A stretch of DNA of 64,000 bases from Eleginops maclovinus (Eukaryota; Chordata; Actinopteri; Perciformes; Eleginopidae), in the NCBI RefSeq assembly GCF_036324505.1, contig NC_086352.1, positions 30,708,312-30,772,311 of the forward strand. Direction: 5' to 3'. A program made the position numbers and the translations under genes. Numbering within the stretch: the stretch's first letter is position 1; each line of letters begins with the position of its first letter. Below the pieces are notes generated by a model. That model was not told where the DNA came from and did no database searches. It saw nothing but the letters and a program-made list of their open reading frames with translations. This document shows positions 1 through 13,408 of this stretch, piece after piece.

Positions 1-599
1 ATATAATATCAGGGAGTGTGGACAAAATGATTAGGTGGGAGGAGAGGTCAGAAAATAAGGAGCATATTCTAATTTATCCCTGGACTTTTTTACACAGCAG
101 GGGAGTTTTCTTTTATCTTTTCTCATCCCTAATTTATATTTGACTCCAGGCTTATTTTGTACTGTACTTAACAGATATATACAGAATCAACCCTAAAAAG
201 TTAAGAGGCCTGTTCAAACCTAATTTATAAAACACATTTTTACAAACTAAAACTTGTGTGACCACAGTCCCCATAAATATACTCCATTACACCCAGAAGT
301 CTTTCATTTGTGCTTGAATAATGTTTTATTAATCATCATTTATTTAAATCAGATATGTTCTTTACACTTCTAACTGCTGTCTATGGTGTTAATCCGGATT
401 CATTAAAACAATCATATTCTATAATCTGATCAGTTTATCATCTACCTTAATGAAATTCTGGATGGGTAAAAAGTTGATTGTACTTTCCATCTTGAAGACT
501 GGCCTTGCATGTGAGAACACAATACAGGTCTTGTTAAATGATGTACTTAGTGTACCATATGTCATAGTATAGATTGCGTAATGTACTGTGATTCTGCAA

Positions 600-601
<2 letters not shown>

Positions 602-657
<56 letters not shown>
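602..657. repeat. (AAT)n microsatellite
   Basis: Uninterrupted trinucleotide array of about 18 AAT units. The long poly-isoleucine run in the minus-strand reading frame is only this repeat translated, not a protein. Confidence 0.97.
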
Positions 658-659
<2 letters not shown>

Positions 660-1691
660 GTAAGAAACTTGCAAGGAGTAAGAGTCATAACGCAGATTTT
701 CTTTGCATACCAATCAGCATGTTTCAGGTGGTGATTCATATATAGCGTATACCCTATATAGACATGCACATATTTCCATAATTGGAGTGCCGGAGCCATT
801 GTTAGGGGTTTATGCAGGGAGAATGCAGAATGCAGATGTGCTCCACAGTGCCTGTATCGAGCTGTCAAAGTCATTGTTCTCAACCTGAGGAGCCTTGAAA
901 ATTAGTTAGTTTCAAAGGCAACTGCCACCGCTGCGAGAGAGATGCATGTATTGCTGCTGTTGAAAAACTCCTGCAGGTATGCAATAAGTTTGGGGTGGAC
1001 TTGAATAATGGGCTTCGACAGCTTTTGCTTATCACTTTTGTTTCTCTATAATAAGCCTCTCACTGTAGGCCCTTTCCTAAAACACCACTGCAGGCTATGG
1101 CTTTATTTTATCAATTGTTAATGTACAAGCATTGTGAACGCCAAATTCTGCTTCATCATGTAAAGACAGCTGTCAGATTTACGAGGGAGTTATGAAGCGA
1201 GACCAAACGCTTCCAAAAAAAGGGTTATGACCTGTCTGTGTAAAACATCCAAGAACAGGAGTTCTGATCTCATCTCTGAGGAATCAATATCCCCGCTACA
1301 TTATTCAGACAAAGTATTTTTGTGTACATCAGTAGATTAATACAGCCTCAAAACTGACTGCTGATCTGCTGCTGTTTTCCCATATTCAAAGCCAACATCT
1401 TTCTCATAGAAGGTATAGAAAAAAGCAGCATTTTGCTCAGACCAAAGAACAAAAGGCTGTGTAAATTAGGCCTTCATTGGCTATATTAATAATCATCTGT
1501 GCCTTCTCCTTTGAGAGGCCTTGTGATATCGAGTATCATTAGACATGCAAATAACAGCTCCATTTTCCCGTCCCTGGGATTAGGAAGGAAAGGGAGAAAA
1601 ATGAAGAAGAGGCATGGCTGTGGCAGAAACAATTAAGCCGTCCTCTTCGCGGAAGCACTTGGCAGCCGGCTACAGACTGGTAAGGGAGGTT

Positions 1692-1704
1692 GGGGGGGGG
1701 GGGG
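1692..1704. repeat. G homopolymer run
   Basis: Thirteen consecutive G residues in otherwise ordinary intronic sequence. Runs like this are prone to length error in sequencing and assembly. Confidence 0.9.
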
Positions 1705-3712
1705 CTTTTTGGCTAGGCAGCGACGTCAACACGCTTGTCTGAGTGAATGCGTTTTTTAGGATGTCAGATCACCTTGAAGTGGACGACAGCAATGAGAACA
1801 AGCGCTCTCTCGGTGTGTCGTGAGGCCCCTAGACACCAGAGAGGGGAAAAAAGCAGACAAAAGAAAGGAGTCATCCGTTTTTGTAACACGGGGATGACAC
1901 GTTCCTTTTATCCCGTACCCTCACCTCACACGGGCGACCATCGAGTGCATTACCGTGCTGCTCAGAGACAGAATCCCCCAAGCCTTTGAACGCCACATTA
2001 GATACATATGCAAGGCATCTTTCTTGCATACATAATCATATCCTTTGGCTAAACAGGGCCGACTCTTCCCTCCATGAAAACCAAGAAATATACATGATAC
2101 AGAAGTCCTTCCTGGACTACTCGAGATGAAGTACAACTAAATATTTTCATACACTAAAATGAAAGTCATTTACTTGTTCCTTTGGCGCTGGGGGAAAGGA
2201 GGGGAGTGGGCATGGAAATTGCCTCTCATAACCCATTTCCCTGATTCCCTTGTTACCTTCACTTCATTTCCAAGTTATCTTTTCGTATCATGAAAACAAA
2301 GCTACAAGAGCTGGGGGACACAAAATCAATCTTTGTCTGTTAAAAGGTTACCCAAAGAAAGTAGGAAAACAGGTGAGGCCTAGAGGGTGTTAAAGCTGGG
2401 AGATTTAGCAGGTTGAATTTTTTCTGGGAGCCTTAAAAAGGACAGAAAAAATAACGTTTCAATGAGAAACTGCAGATGAAAGCCCACAGAGTTCAGTCCG
2501 TCATGCCAAAGACGAGACTATGAGTCGAAAAAGTCTCAAAAATTCAAAAGTGACTACCTGAAAAGCTCATGTCTCCTCACATCTTCTCTCTTTTCGCTCC
2601 CTTACCCTCTTTATCACTCCCTTCCTGCTCTCGCTCTGTGTCTTTTTCTGGAATCGCCCGTCGGTAATGTCAACAGAGATTTCACGGCACAGTGCCGATG
2701 CATCAGCCAGGCTCACATTTCCCCTACCTGTGATTTACATCAGAGAAGAGGCTCATGGGGGATTTTCCATGCCAGCAGAGGGAGGGGGTGTGGAGCTAGT
2801 ACCCCGGGGCTTGACGCAGTAAGGCACTCTAACAATGGTGGCACGGACCACCAAGCTGAGAGAGGCTTTTACTGCAAAGACAACCTGCATGGCTGCATTC
2901 AGGACCAGCTCCCTAAATGTCACCAACCTCCGCACAACACACAGGTCTCACTTTTTGCAAAACATATTTAAGAAAAAGGGAATAAGCGTGTGTCAGACTT
3001 GTTCTTTCTTTTTTTTTAAAGTAGCATTTTTTTATGCTTCTTTAGTCTAAAATTGCTTTGTTTTCATTCATAACCTATTCAAATTATTTGCAACACTATA
3101 TATTCTAAGCAGTAGTATTTAACTTTGTATATAATTCTATTGTGTATGTTACTGCAGTATTTCATGTAAGTCACTTAATGTGAAATATAGTTAATGTTGC
3201 ATTGTTATATAGCCTAAACTCAAGATGTATCACCACATTGTAGCTGTTGTGCATATGACAAATAGCGGAATATCAAAAAGCAAGGGTAATAAATAATCCA
3301 TTGTTTGTCTTTAAAAGGGTTTCTTCATTCATGTATAATTTAAAACGTAAATGTTGGACAGTATTTATATGGGTATAAAGTATGTGAAACACTTTAAATA
3401 TTCCTCATAGGTGAAATTTCAAGAGAAACTTGACGCTAACATCCTTATTTTGTAATAAGTTCATTAAATGTGTGAATATTGTTTTGCATAATTCATAATT
3501 GCGTGCATTGCAACAAAGATTATTTCTATTTTTCTATAACCTAACCCTAATAACAGCAATTCAGTCAACCTCACCTCAATGGTTAGTAAATAGTCACTTA
3601 TGTTCACATGTGTAAGTAAAATAAGACAATATAAATGTAATGTAATAAAACATAAATAAAGAAGGAAAATAATAATACATATTTACAAAAACATTAAAAA
3701 TTGAATTACTTT

Positions 3713-4073
3713 GGGGCAGCAGTAGCTCAGTCTGTGGGGAATTGGGTTGGGAATTGAAGGCTTGCCATTCAAGTCATGATCGGACCAAAACACACAGTGT
3801 GAAATGTTAGCTGGAGAGAGAGATGCCCCTTTGCCTTCTGGGCAATGCTAATGTCCTGGAGCAAGGCACTGAATCCCCAACTGCTCCCGGGCACGGGAAC
3901 ACTAGAAGCAACTTTGCTCTGACACCTCTCCACTAATGCATGTGTATTGGTTCTGTTTGTGCATGTGTTCATGTGTGTATTTCGACCTATATGTGTATAC
4001 TGTAAATAATAACACAGTATATCGAATTTCCAATGCTGGATTAATAAAAGTATGTCTTCTTCTTCTTCTTCTT
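3713..4073 (+). mobile_element. tRNA-derived SINE (fish type)
   Basis: The head has a tRNA-like RNA polymerase III promoter: a box A-like segment at 3721-3734 (AGTAGCTCAGTCTG) and a decayed box B at about 3766-3778 (CATTCAAGTCA where GGTTCGANTCC is expected). The body contains phrases I know from a common percomorph SINE: GGAGCAAGGCACTGAA, then CCCCAACTGCTC, then TGACACCTCTCCACTAATGCATGT. The tail ends in GGATTAATAAAAGTATG followed by a (TCT)n tract at 4055-4073. Length of about 360 bp is typical. A decayed B box and scattered substitutions suggest an old, inactive copy. I could not find clear target-site duplications. The family assignment is from memory of the consensus, not a search. Confidence 0.8.
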
Positions 4074-4720
4074 AAAATAGAAACTATTCAAGAGTATTAA
4101 AAGATCAAATCGAGGTAAAGTGACATATCGTGATAAGTTACAAGGTGTACAAGGTGTGCAGGGATCCATAAATGTTTGAGGGAAATAAATCAGAATATCC
4201 TTACCCTACGGTTCCATTCCTTGAAAAAACTATGTGAATAATACTTTAAAATATGTAAAAAAAAAAGAAAAACTCATTTCATCTGATGTCTTGGTCAGAG
4301 CAGAACCTCTATCATCCCAGAAAATGACACTGACAGGCTAAAATCTATTATTAAATTAAAACCCTAAATCAAGCTGTCCAACATCTACACTTTGAATCCC
4401 AACATGTGTGCTGTCTGAGTGTTCCACACATTCATGGGGACAGCGGAACATGTTGCAACGGTTGTCATGTCCAGAGCTAACGAGCGGGGACGCCGTGTTT
4501 GTACGACATGTCATTTGTCTCCTATAATAAGACATGAGAGCTCGCAGACGTTTGAAGGAAGTCAGCATCGCAAAACGACTCCTTCCTGGAAAGACACACA
4601 GCGGGGAATGCCAGGAAATCTTTTTCTTTTTTTTTGTCACTGTGCATACTTTGCTAACAGGCCTCTGTGTGATAGATATGTGCATCCTTGCTTGCTAAAA
4701 TGGATAGAAAGAAAACAAGC

Positions 4721-4842
<122 letters not shown>

Positions 4843-7800
4843 AAATGCCACCTCCCTATTACAGCTGACTGCTAGATGGATGCTGGCTGTCACACCTGCC
4901 TGACTTTGTTCCTGCCAGATGCGATGGGGTCACGGGGATAGCGCCCAAACACTCATCAATCTCAACCATTGTCCAACATCCTTTCGGCTCCGGCAACAGC
5001 TTCCAATATCCATTTAGTCGCTCCAGATGCTGGCAAAAAATGCTTACACACACTGAAACGGGGTGGCCATACCTATTGACCTGCACTGTCCTTACGGAAG
5101 GATAAAAAAAACTAAAAACGAAGGACGTCAGAGGATCAGGAAAAATCCCTAAGAGCTTCGGACCATTAGACGTTTAACTTTAATTAGGGTTAGGGTTACA
5201 GGGATACATATCCAGCAAGCAAAATATACTAGGTTTGGGTTAAGATGCATTAATAAAAAAATATATAAAGGATGAAAAATAGTTTGTGCTATTCGGTAAA
5301 CAGATAACGGATAGATCATTGATTTCTATAATTACATAATTATCCCGTCTAACCGAAGGGTCATTAGTACCGTTTTGTGTTCAATAGCTCAAACATTTTT
5401 CTAATTTATTGTCAAAGATGTGAACTTAATTTCTTTTGTTCAGAGTTATATTTTCCATTCCATGTATTCTGTTTTGAGTTCATTAAGTTAAGTTTATTAT
5501 TCCTTGTAATTGGCTTAATTGTTGCTTCTTTTTTATAAGGGATAAGAATCTTTATGATTTATTCTGGTATTTTTCCAAGTATAGGATTAGTTAGTACTTA
5601 TTAAAAGAAATACAATAAAAAGGTAGATTTTTCTCTGGGAAAATTGTCTTATAGATATTTCCCAGAAGCCACTTAAAGCTTTCCATGACAAAATATATAC
5701 GTTTATGGTTTCCTTTTACATTTAATTCTATTGGTAGTAGAACGGCTGGAAAGAAACTGGTTGCTGTGGAGTGGGACACTGCGATCAACCTGAGGTCTTT
5801 TATTTAATAACATGAAAGCCAAATGGAAGAGCTTGGGAGTCACATTGAGAATAAAGAGGGGGGGAACTGGAAGGTCTAAAGGACGCAGGTATGAAACAAA
5901 AACCAATCACATAACATTAACAAACAGTTCCAGGTTTTTTTTGGAAGGAGGTGAATATAGCCGGGATGCTAAAAGTTTTGGCTGTGTATCCGAAAGCGGA
6001 ATAATGTGTTGGTCGTACACAAACAATTGTTTTTCTTTGTGAATGCAACAAACTCAATTATATTTGAAATACACTCCTGGCCTCGTAGTAAAGGCACACA
6101 GAGAGAAGCCAGAAAAGTAATTTCCATCATTCTGACTCAAGTTTTCCCCTGATAGGAAGCGGCACTTGAGTAGCCAATCCACTAACGGGACGGAGACAGA
6201 AACCTTACATGTACATTTTATCCTTTTTTTGCCTCCTTTCCGTCCCAAAATATAAATGTTTGGATGGGTTTGTAGTGAAATATGTATGGCAAAATATGTA
6301 AAAACATGAAACAGAGCTGCGAAAACTTCTTTGAGCATGGAAAATAATTTGTGTTTATAGTTTCTTGGTCAAGTATCGCTTAGGGTCACGCTGTCGTATT
6401 CCAGAAAGATGTTTTCATGCAGCAGCACAACATTTCTTCTCTGACATGGCGTACTTACTCAGGGTGCTAAAACGCTCTACAAACAGTAATGGTGTGAAAA
6501 TACAGCCCTCACTCGCACTTCCCCTGCTCTGTCTCTCTCTCCCCCCCCCCCACCCCTCAGCGGCTTCTTTTCCCTTTCTACATTTTCACTCCTCAGCTCT
6601 TTTTTTTTTTATTCCCTCTCTCTCCTCCTCTGGGCCTCCTGAGGGTTGGGGAAATAATGTACACAAACATAACAGGCAGGACGGGATAAGCGCCCTGTGT
6701 TGTTTATGGGAGAACAAGTGACAAATGGAGAGAGACTCAAAAAAAGAAGGAAAAAATCATTCCAGCGTGCGTTTTCCATTCCCGCACCCGCTTTAATTGT
6801 GAGGAAATCAGAAAGTTGGGAGTATTCCCCGCTGTATGCAGATGCTCTTTGATGCTGTCACTCACATGGTGTGGGGCTTTTGATTAGGCCTTGTCTCAGC
6901 GCTGGAGGATCATGACCACACTTGGCAAGCAGGAGCCATTAAAATCCAACAAACTCTGGCTCCCCCCTCAGTCTGTCTTTGTCTTCCCCCCCTCGCACAA
7001 CTGGGTCATCCACTGAGAGAGGTTTGATCCTGAAGGTAGCACCATTAATCACTAGTGATCGCAATGCAGGAGAGAAGGGTCGAGGGTTGGGAGATATAGC
7101 AAGATAGTGTGGAGTTCAAATTTAAAAGAGGACAAACTATTTTGTACACAAAGTGGGAATCAGCCTTAATGCTTAGCTGAGAAATAACCAGGAATTTAAT
7201 ATTTGCTATAATAAGTACCGACTCAATTCAGTATTTCCAAATCATTTCACTTCATCCTTGTGCTCCACCACATTCCACATGGGAATACTATATTATTGAA
7301 TAGCACATACTTACTTTACTAAATTAAAATTCACATCTAAAATCTGAATGAGAATACTTCATTTCTCCCTGGGGACAATAAGTTTTATGACAGTTGATTC
7401 ATTTTTTAAGAAAATCTAAGGAAAGAAAATAAATAGAAACAAATATATTTAACATTAGGTGTAAAAGGAAGAATGTGCAATAAAAGATGAAATCGATAAG
7501 ATATTATTTAAAAAGAGATAATTTAGATCAAAATAGCAAACAGTATATAAATATGTTTGGATGATCTCCAACTCAACCACTACAGTAGAAAATGCTACTT
7601 ACAAACTAATGCATCAATAATAACACGTTATAATGGACCATTCCACAAAGAAATGACTTCAACCTTTGATACAGTCATTTAAATGCACGTTGCTGCTACG
7701 CACTCATACGTATAATTACAAAAAATACAAAATGTAAAATAAAAACATAATAGATAATCATCAGATGTAGACATGTTCTCTAGTATCATAATACGTGCAA

Positions 7801-10047
7801 CTAACTGTATCTATCTTATATCACTAAATGGCATAGTTGCTTTTTAAATATGTGTCCTATCAATGTATATACTTGTGTGCTTAGAACCTGTGAAAATACA
7901 GGCAAACAAGGCAACATTTTCATACTTTCTTTCCATGAAAGCATCTTCAAACTGTGGCTATTCAGCATCCTATTAAATGAGATGCACACAGGCTATTTCC
8001 CCAATTATTTTCCTTTGTTGCAGTCATTCCGCTCTGTCTCTCCCTGTGTTTCCCATCTGTGTCTCCTGCCAATAAACTCTAAAAACTCATTTACAAAAGT
8101 GTCTTAGAAGAGGTACCCTTCATTCTATCCCTTCAATAGATGGGATGTAATTGTTATTTGGGGTTTTATCTCTCTCAAGGACTCGGTGTGGATCACTCCC
8201 TTCAAAATCTCTACTCCATTACATTAGAAGTACTGCTCCAATCCCTGAAAATCTTGAACACTCAGACACTCAGGTTTACCTTTTGTACTGAAAAGGAAAG
8301 CTTGTTTGGTCTCGATATGTTGTGCATATCCTCATTTTGTAATGTACTGTAAGAATGCAAAATCCTTAAAAGGAAAAATTCACAGTTTGGGACAAGAAAG
8401 AAGGCAGATTGATCTAAAGATTGCATAGATGTTTTTCCTGTGCAAATGAAAAAAAGTGTAAAATGTGAAGCAAATAGCTCTCCAGCACCCTGTGCTTTTA
8501 GACATTATTTGATGTAATCTGCAGTAATTTGGGGCATGAATTGGCAAAAGTATTCTTTCTGCAAAAACATTCTAGATCACAATGATTGACACTAATGGCC
8601 ACAATTATATTGAAATGATTAGCCTCTTTATCGAGTAAACTATACCATATTGCATTGCCCTTACCACTGATCATGGCAGTAGAGATTGTATCCAGGGGAA
8701 GACTCAAACTCATTTATTTTGGGATGTACTGACAGGAAGCAATGACAGTTGAGTCATGAAAAATACATGAACAAAGCTCTCTTACATGTCATTTTTGAAA
8801 ATACATGAGAAAAGGATTTCTTTCCTTTCCATCAATGGCACTCAAAAAACGGAACAATCTTTTTATGAATTGGACCTTGGGACGGGGCAGATAGTGATTG
8901 CACATGATGTGCAATTCATGGTGCTTTAGCGACTGGGAGTGATGAGGATTTGTAAATCTGCACAATAATTACTAGTGAAAAGGGAAAAAAAGAGTGGCTG
9001 TGGTGTATTTCTACCAAGGTTAGGGTTACCTTGACATGTGCATCCAAACAAGAAATAACTTCCCTGAATGTTTTGCATACTTCCATTCAGAGAGGCAAAA
9101 GCTGGACATTTTAACTATATATCTGCTATTTGGTTGTCCTCGAAATCTCAACAATTGCTGTTACAGATATCACAATTGACCATGTTTTGCATATTCAGCT
9201 AAGACCAGCCCCAGGCCTGTAGAAGGGCCTTCTAAAAGCAGTCCAGGGTTCAGCAGGTTAAAACAATGTTTGTCCATTTGTACGGTGGAACATTTTGAAA
9301 AGTGACAGAAAGTGCGAAGCAGAGATTCATGTTCCACAGACCGACAGAGAACCAGAGACAGAGTGACACTTACAGAGCGGATGACACTTCCACTCTGCCG
9401 CCCACTCCTCTGCATGACCACATTTCCTCTCCGCCTTTCCCAAGTCCCGGGGACATCTTCCACGCTGGGTGCCACTGCAGACGGATGACTAGCTTCAGCA
9501 GCAACATGCCATTTCCCCTCCTCACACTAAACTGTAACACCCCCCTGCCCTCCTCCTCTTCATCGCCTTACCGGCCTGCCGGGCCTTGCTGCTTCTTGGC
9601 CTGGACTGTTATTCCCACACACATATTCATACATGCACACTCATACACAAGTACACACAAGTCCATGCTTCTCGCTTTCTTTCTTTGATTTACACTCTGT
9701 GGGGAACTGTGCGGCCAGCCACATTCATCCCACTAACCGTCTCCGGGAGCCTCTTCTCCTTGGCTAAGTGAGTACCAGATTGCACTCGCACACTCATGCT
9801 AAAGTTCACGCCAGGAAATTTCACCGCACAGGCCTCATGGCTCAGAACATCGGCTGACTTTGGTAGACATGGTTAAATGTGTAAACTGCTGAACATGTAC
9901 GAAATACATTACATAAAATGTTACATTCTCGATTTGTCACATCTGAACATTTAGTCAGGAGTCTTTTGGATCACTTTTCATTGCACTGAGTATACCTTTA
10001 GTGCATTTGTTTCACATACAATGTTTTGCACATGGCGTAAGTTAAGT

Positions 10048-10262
10048 ACCACTTGGTTAGATTGAAGCAACCAAACTACCTGGTAATGATCTGGAAAATA
10101 ACATGGCTTTATTCAGAATATGTACGCATTTTTATTTTATTAGTATGTACACAAGAGTTAGGGTGTGTTAGTTATGAACGTGACAAGTTAAGTACTAAAA
10201 TACTCGGTTAGATTCAGGCAACACAACTACTGGGTTTGGTTTTGGAATAAAAGTATGTTTGA
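10048..10262. repeat. Interspersed repeat with two internal units
   Basis: Two diverged copies of one motif lie about 152 bp apart. The first (about 10050-10083) reads CTTGGTTAGATTGAAGCAAC and the second (about 10202-10234) CTCGGTTAGATTCAGGCAAC; both continue with an AAACTAC/CAACTAC and TGG segment. Each is preceded by a GTTAAGTAC-like segment. The motif resembles the TTGGTTAGGTTTAGGCAAC repeat common in fish. A shorter relative occurs near 21768-21800. Confidence 0.6.
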
Positions 10263-10477
10263 TACCAGGCTTTGGGAGAACGGATTAAATGTAACAGATA
10301 AAAGAAAAAAAGATTTTAAAAAAGGATACTGTATGTTATGCAGTTAAATAAAACCAAAGAAGATTACTATAACATTCTGAAAGAGGGGGGATTACTGACA
10401 GGATATGTATGATTCTAAAAAACTAAAAAAGAGCTTACACAATCCATCTAAATAAAAACATCTTACTGTTTTTTCTT

Positions 10478-10612
10478 TTCCATTGTATTTATTTGTATTG
10501 CATTTGATATTAAGGTAAACCAAAAGTAACATAAAGTAATCAGTTACCATAACTTTTATATTTGGAGTTCTCAGATTAGATTACACTTGTTTACAGTGAT
10601 TGTAACGGAAAA
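10478..10612 (+). repeat. Interspersed repeat, fragment related to 61.8 kb
   Basis: The stretch GTATTGCATTTGATATTAAGG, then CCAAAAGTAACATAAAGTAA, then TCAGTTAC matches 61828-61890 (GGCATTGCATTGGATATTCA, then CCAAAAGTAACAGAGTAATC, then AGGTTAC) in the same order. Both continue into AGATTAGAT(T/C)AC. The shared order shows they are copies of one dispersed family, class not determined. Confidence 0.6.
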
Positions 10613-12218
10613 GTTATGGTTTTCCTGGGGGCGCTGTGTTTACTTTACATAAGTGACAACTTAAGTAATTTAAATGAATGAAAGTTGAGCTTTTTCACCA
10701 TCCACTATGAACTCCTCCCTTAGTCGCCCTTATGAGTAACTATCATCTATACTCATTATTATGCCCACGAGATTCTTTCCAAACCTGACTACTACAGGGT
10801 TAATTGGGCCTCTGACCAAGTTTAATATTTGATGGTTTAGGAGTGTGAACAGTTTGTAAAACAGCAAAAAATCATGAATGCTGTTTTGCGAACTGCACTC
10901 TTGACCTCACATCACTGATACAAGACTTTCTGAGGTTATAAATGATGGATGGTTTGAAGTTCCTTGACTGGCTGTTGCTTGAGTGCAGCAAGAAGACATT
11001 TTGTGCCATATATCCTCACACACGCCCCTAAGCTGTGTGCCCAGGCAGCTCCCACTACCAGTAATTATTATTAGGCCAGTTTCAACCACTGCCAGGAAAT
11101 TATCATAAGCAGCCTACTGCCGATTCCTCTGCCTTCCAATGATTGGAGAGTAAACCCTAGAAAAAACTAAACGGGCAAAAAACAAATGCTACGCCCCAAG
11201 ACAGCACACAACAAACAGAATATTCAAGAGAGAGGAGAAAACTATGGAAAGGGATGAAAAAAAAAAATCGCCCGGAGAATTCCAGATTTGCCAACGTGAA
11301 AGCAGCATGCTCTTACAAATCAGAATTTGCCACCAATTTGTTCTTGTTCAGATTTCTGGAGGGGGTCGTGGTTTGTTTGTCTCCCCTGTCAGAGTGTGGA
11401 GGGCTCTGAAATTAAGCCCTTTGACAAAACATGCACAGCTTTTATACTGGAAAGAGGGGGCTCTACCAGCAATGCAGTCCACCATTAATTCTTATCAATA
11501 CTTGTGCATTAGAGTTAATTTGCAGAATGCATTAACGCCTCTGCTAAAATCCACCCCCTCCGCCGTCCCCCTTTAAATCTCCCATAAATCTCCCTTTTTT
11601 TGTACCAGCGTCATCTAAGCGAGCCACACTTTTCAATTTCTGGAGTGAGAAAAGGACAGGGGTTAAAAAGCCTCTTCCAGTATTACATCTTTTCTACTTT
11701 ATTACCAGTCTTCTGGGAAAATGGGGGCAGCTTTTGCAGCCTGGCTATCTGTTTACATTTTCTTTACAAGACTATATTGGAATTATAATTGTGTTGTATG
11801 GCGCCTGCTTTTGGTGCCTTGCTCTGTTTAAAGGTCCTGTGGACCTGGGGAGATGAAGAAAAATGGCCCCCTTTTGAGGGATTCGATTACTGAGGAAGAA
11901 AATGCAGCTGCACACAGGCCCATTTTTTTTTCCTTCCCGTTTCTGTTTTCCTCCAGGTGCCAATCTCTGGAGATGCTCGATATTAGAGCAGGAATGGAAC
12001 TGAAGCAAACACAGTGTGTGGAGACATAATTTCTTTCTGCAATTAAGGTGGTAACCGACAAAGGAAATATAACTGTAACCAGGGTCATTAAGAAAAGATG
12101 ATAAAAAATGAGTCATGTTTCTAGAAGTTACCACTGAATTTGAAGGAGTTATATTTTTGTTTTCTTCTCAAGGTTACCAGGGGTCACAGTGTTGAAGCGC
12201 TGCATGTTTTGAATGCTA

Positions 12219-12679
12219 TAAAGAGAACATATTCTGCTCATTTTCAGTTTCTAAATTGTATCTTGTGCCTCTACTGTGACAAAAAGCTCTTTATTTTTCT
12301 CATCCTGTGTTGTAGCACCTCTTTTCACCCTCTGTCTGAAACAAGAGCCCAGTCTGCTCTGATTGGTTAGCTGTCCGGCTCTGTTATGATTGGTCAACCG
12401 CCGAGACATGTCCCACCCCTTAGCCTATCACATACAATGTGTCGGAGTGCTAGCCTATATAATCGGTGTTACATAGAGATGTCATTTTGTCATGGAAGTA
12501 AACAAAGGAGTCCAATGTAGGCGCTTCAGGCAGGGGGAGGGGGGAACGTGTGGGAGAGAAACTCCCTCTGGAAGAAACTTTGGGATTTTATCCTTTGCAG
12601 ACCATTTACATGCACAAAACACTACACAACACACTGCAAGAAAGGGAAAAACAGCTAAAAGCATACAAGGGCCCCTTTG
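12219..12679 (-). mobile_element. MITE-like non-autonomous DNA transposon, copy A
   Basis: About 460 bp with imperfect inverted ends. The left end reads AAAGAGAACATATTCTGCT and the right end, reverse-complemented, AAAGGGGCCCTTGTATGCT. The right half matches 58811-58935 on the opposite strand through several blocks: TTTTCCCTTTC, GTGTTTTGTGCATGTAAATG and GTCTGCAAAGG. The interior contains GAGCCCAGTCTGCTCTGATT and CACCCTCTGTCTGAAAC, segments I associate with an abundant teleost repeat. No coding capacity is visible. The superfamily is not determined because target duplications are not clear. Confidence 0.65.
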
Positions 12680-13385
12680 ATGTTGCCTGGGCACGATGTT
12701 ACAAACTGGCATTTATAATAAGAAAAACAAATGCATTCAACCAGTTTTTGAATCCACCCTTTCATTTATAATTTATAACAGTGAATTTGGTGCTGAAAAA
12801 AACTGAGCAATAGTTTTGCAAAGTCATATTTCCAGCTTGCAATACACTGCTCTTGTTTTGATAGGATGTATCATCTATTAAACAGAGAAATTAATTTGTT
12901 TTGTTTCCCAACCCTCTTTTCCAAAGAGCAGAGAAAAAGGCCTTTATCGGCTGGTTGAGACACAATGTGACATGCAGGTTACACAAACACGGCGTAAATA
13001 TTCCATCACAATATGGATAATTGTTGATATTCCTGCGGCTCGACAGCATTGCGTAGTGCAGTCGGGTGAAACAGTGAATTTCTATATTTAATAATGTTGG
13101 GAATTAATTAAAATGCAAAGCCACGGAGCCCAGAGAGCAACCACAGGTGGCGGTGAAGAGAGCGCAGTGGGAACAAAAGTGATGAGTTCAAGCCTCCGTA
13201 ACTCTTGTCCATTTAACTGATGATTTCTAATTTTATTATTGTTATTCTTATTATTTTTGCCACGATGAGTTTGCCGTTTTATACAACAATTTCCTGTGTA
13301 ATATCATTCTATCAATAAGTAATTACTTGCTTGGCAAATTGCTGTGCAAAATGTTCAACGGAGGGGAGAAGATCCATATCAATGG

Positions 13386-13408
13386 TTCATTTGCATAATG
13401 CAAATGAA
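13386..13408. promoter_or_regulatory. Inverted pair of POU octamer sites
   Basis: Two perfect octamer motifs face each other across one base: ATTTGCAT at 13389-13396 and ATGCAAAT at 13398-13405. The symmetry extends to 11-bp arms, TTCATTTGCAT and ATGCAAATGAA. The octamer is the established binding sequence of POU-domain factors (Oct1/Oct2, Brn and related), which can bind closely spaced sites as dimers. It lies in the presumed intron 2 of a neural cadherin gene, so an enhancer role is plausible but is inference. Confidence 0.4.

Noticed and set aside
419..883. 154-codon minus-strand frame
   Set aside because: It is built around the AAT microsatellite (poly-Ile) and has no recognisable domain on either side.
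5184..5197. TTAGGGTTAGGGTT, telomere-like
   Set aside because: Only about two units, which is expected by chance; not an interstitial telomeric array.
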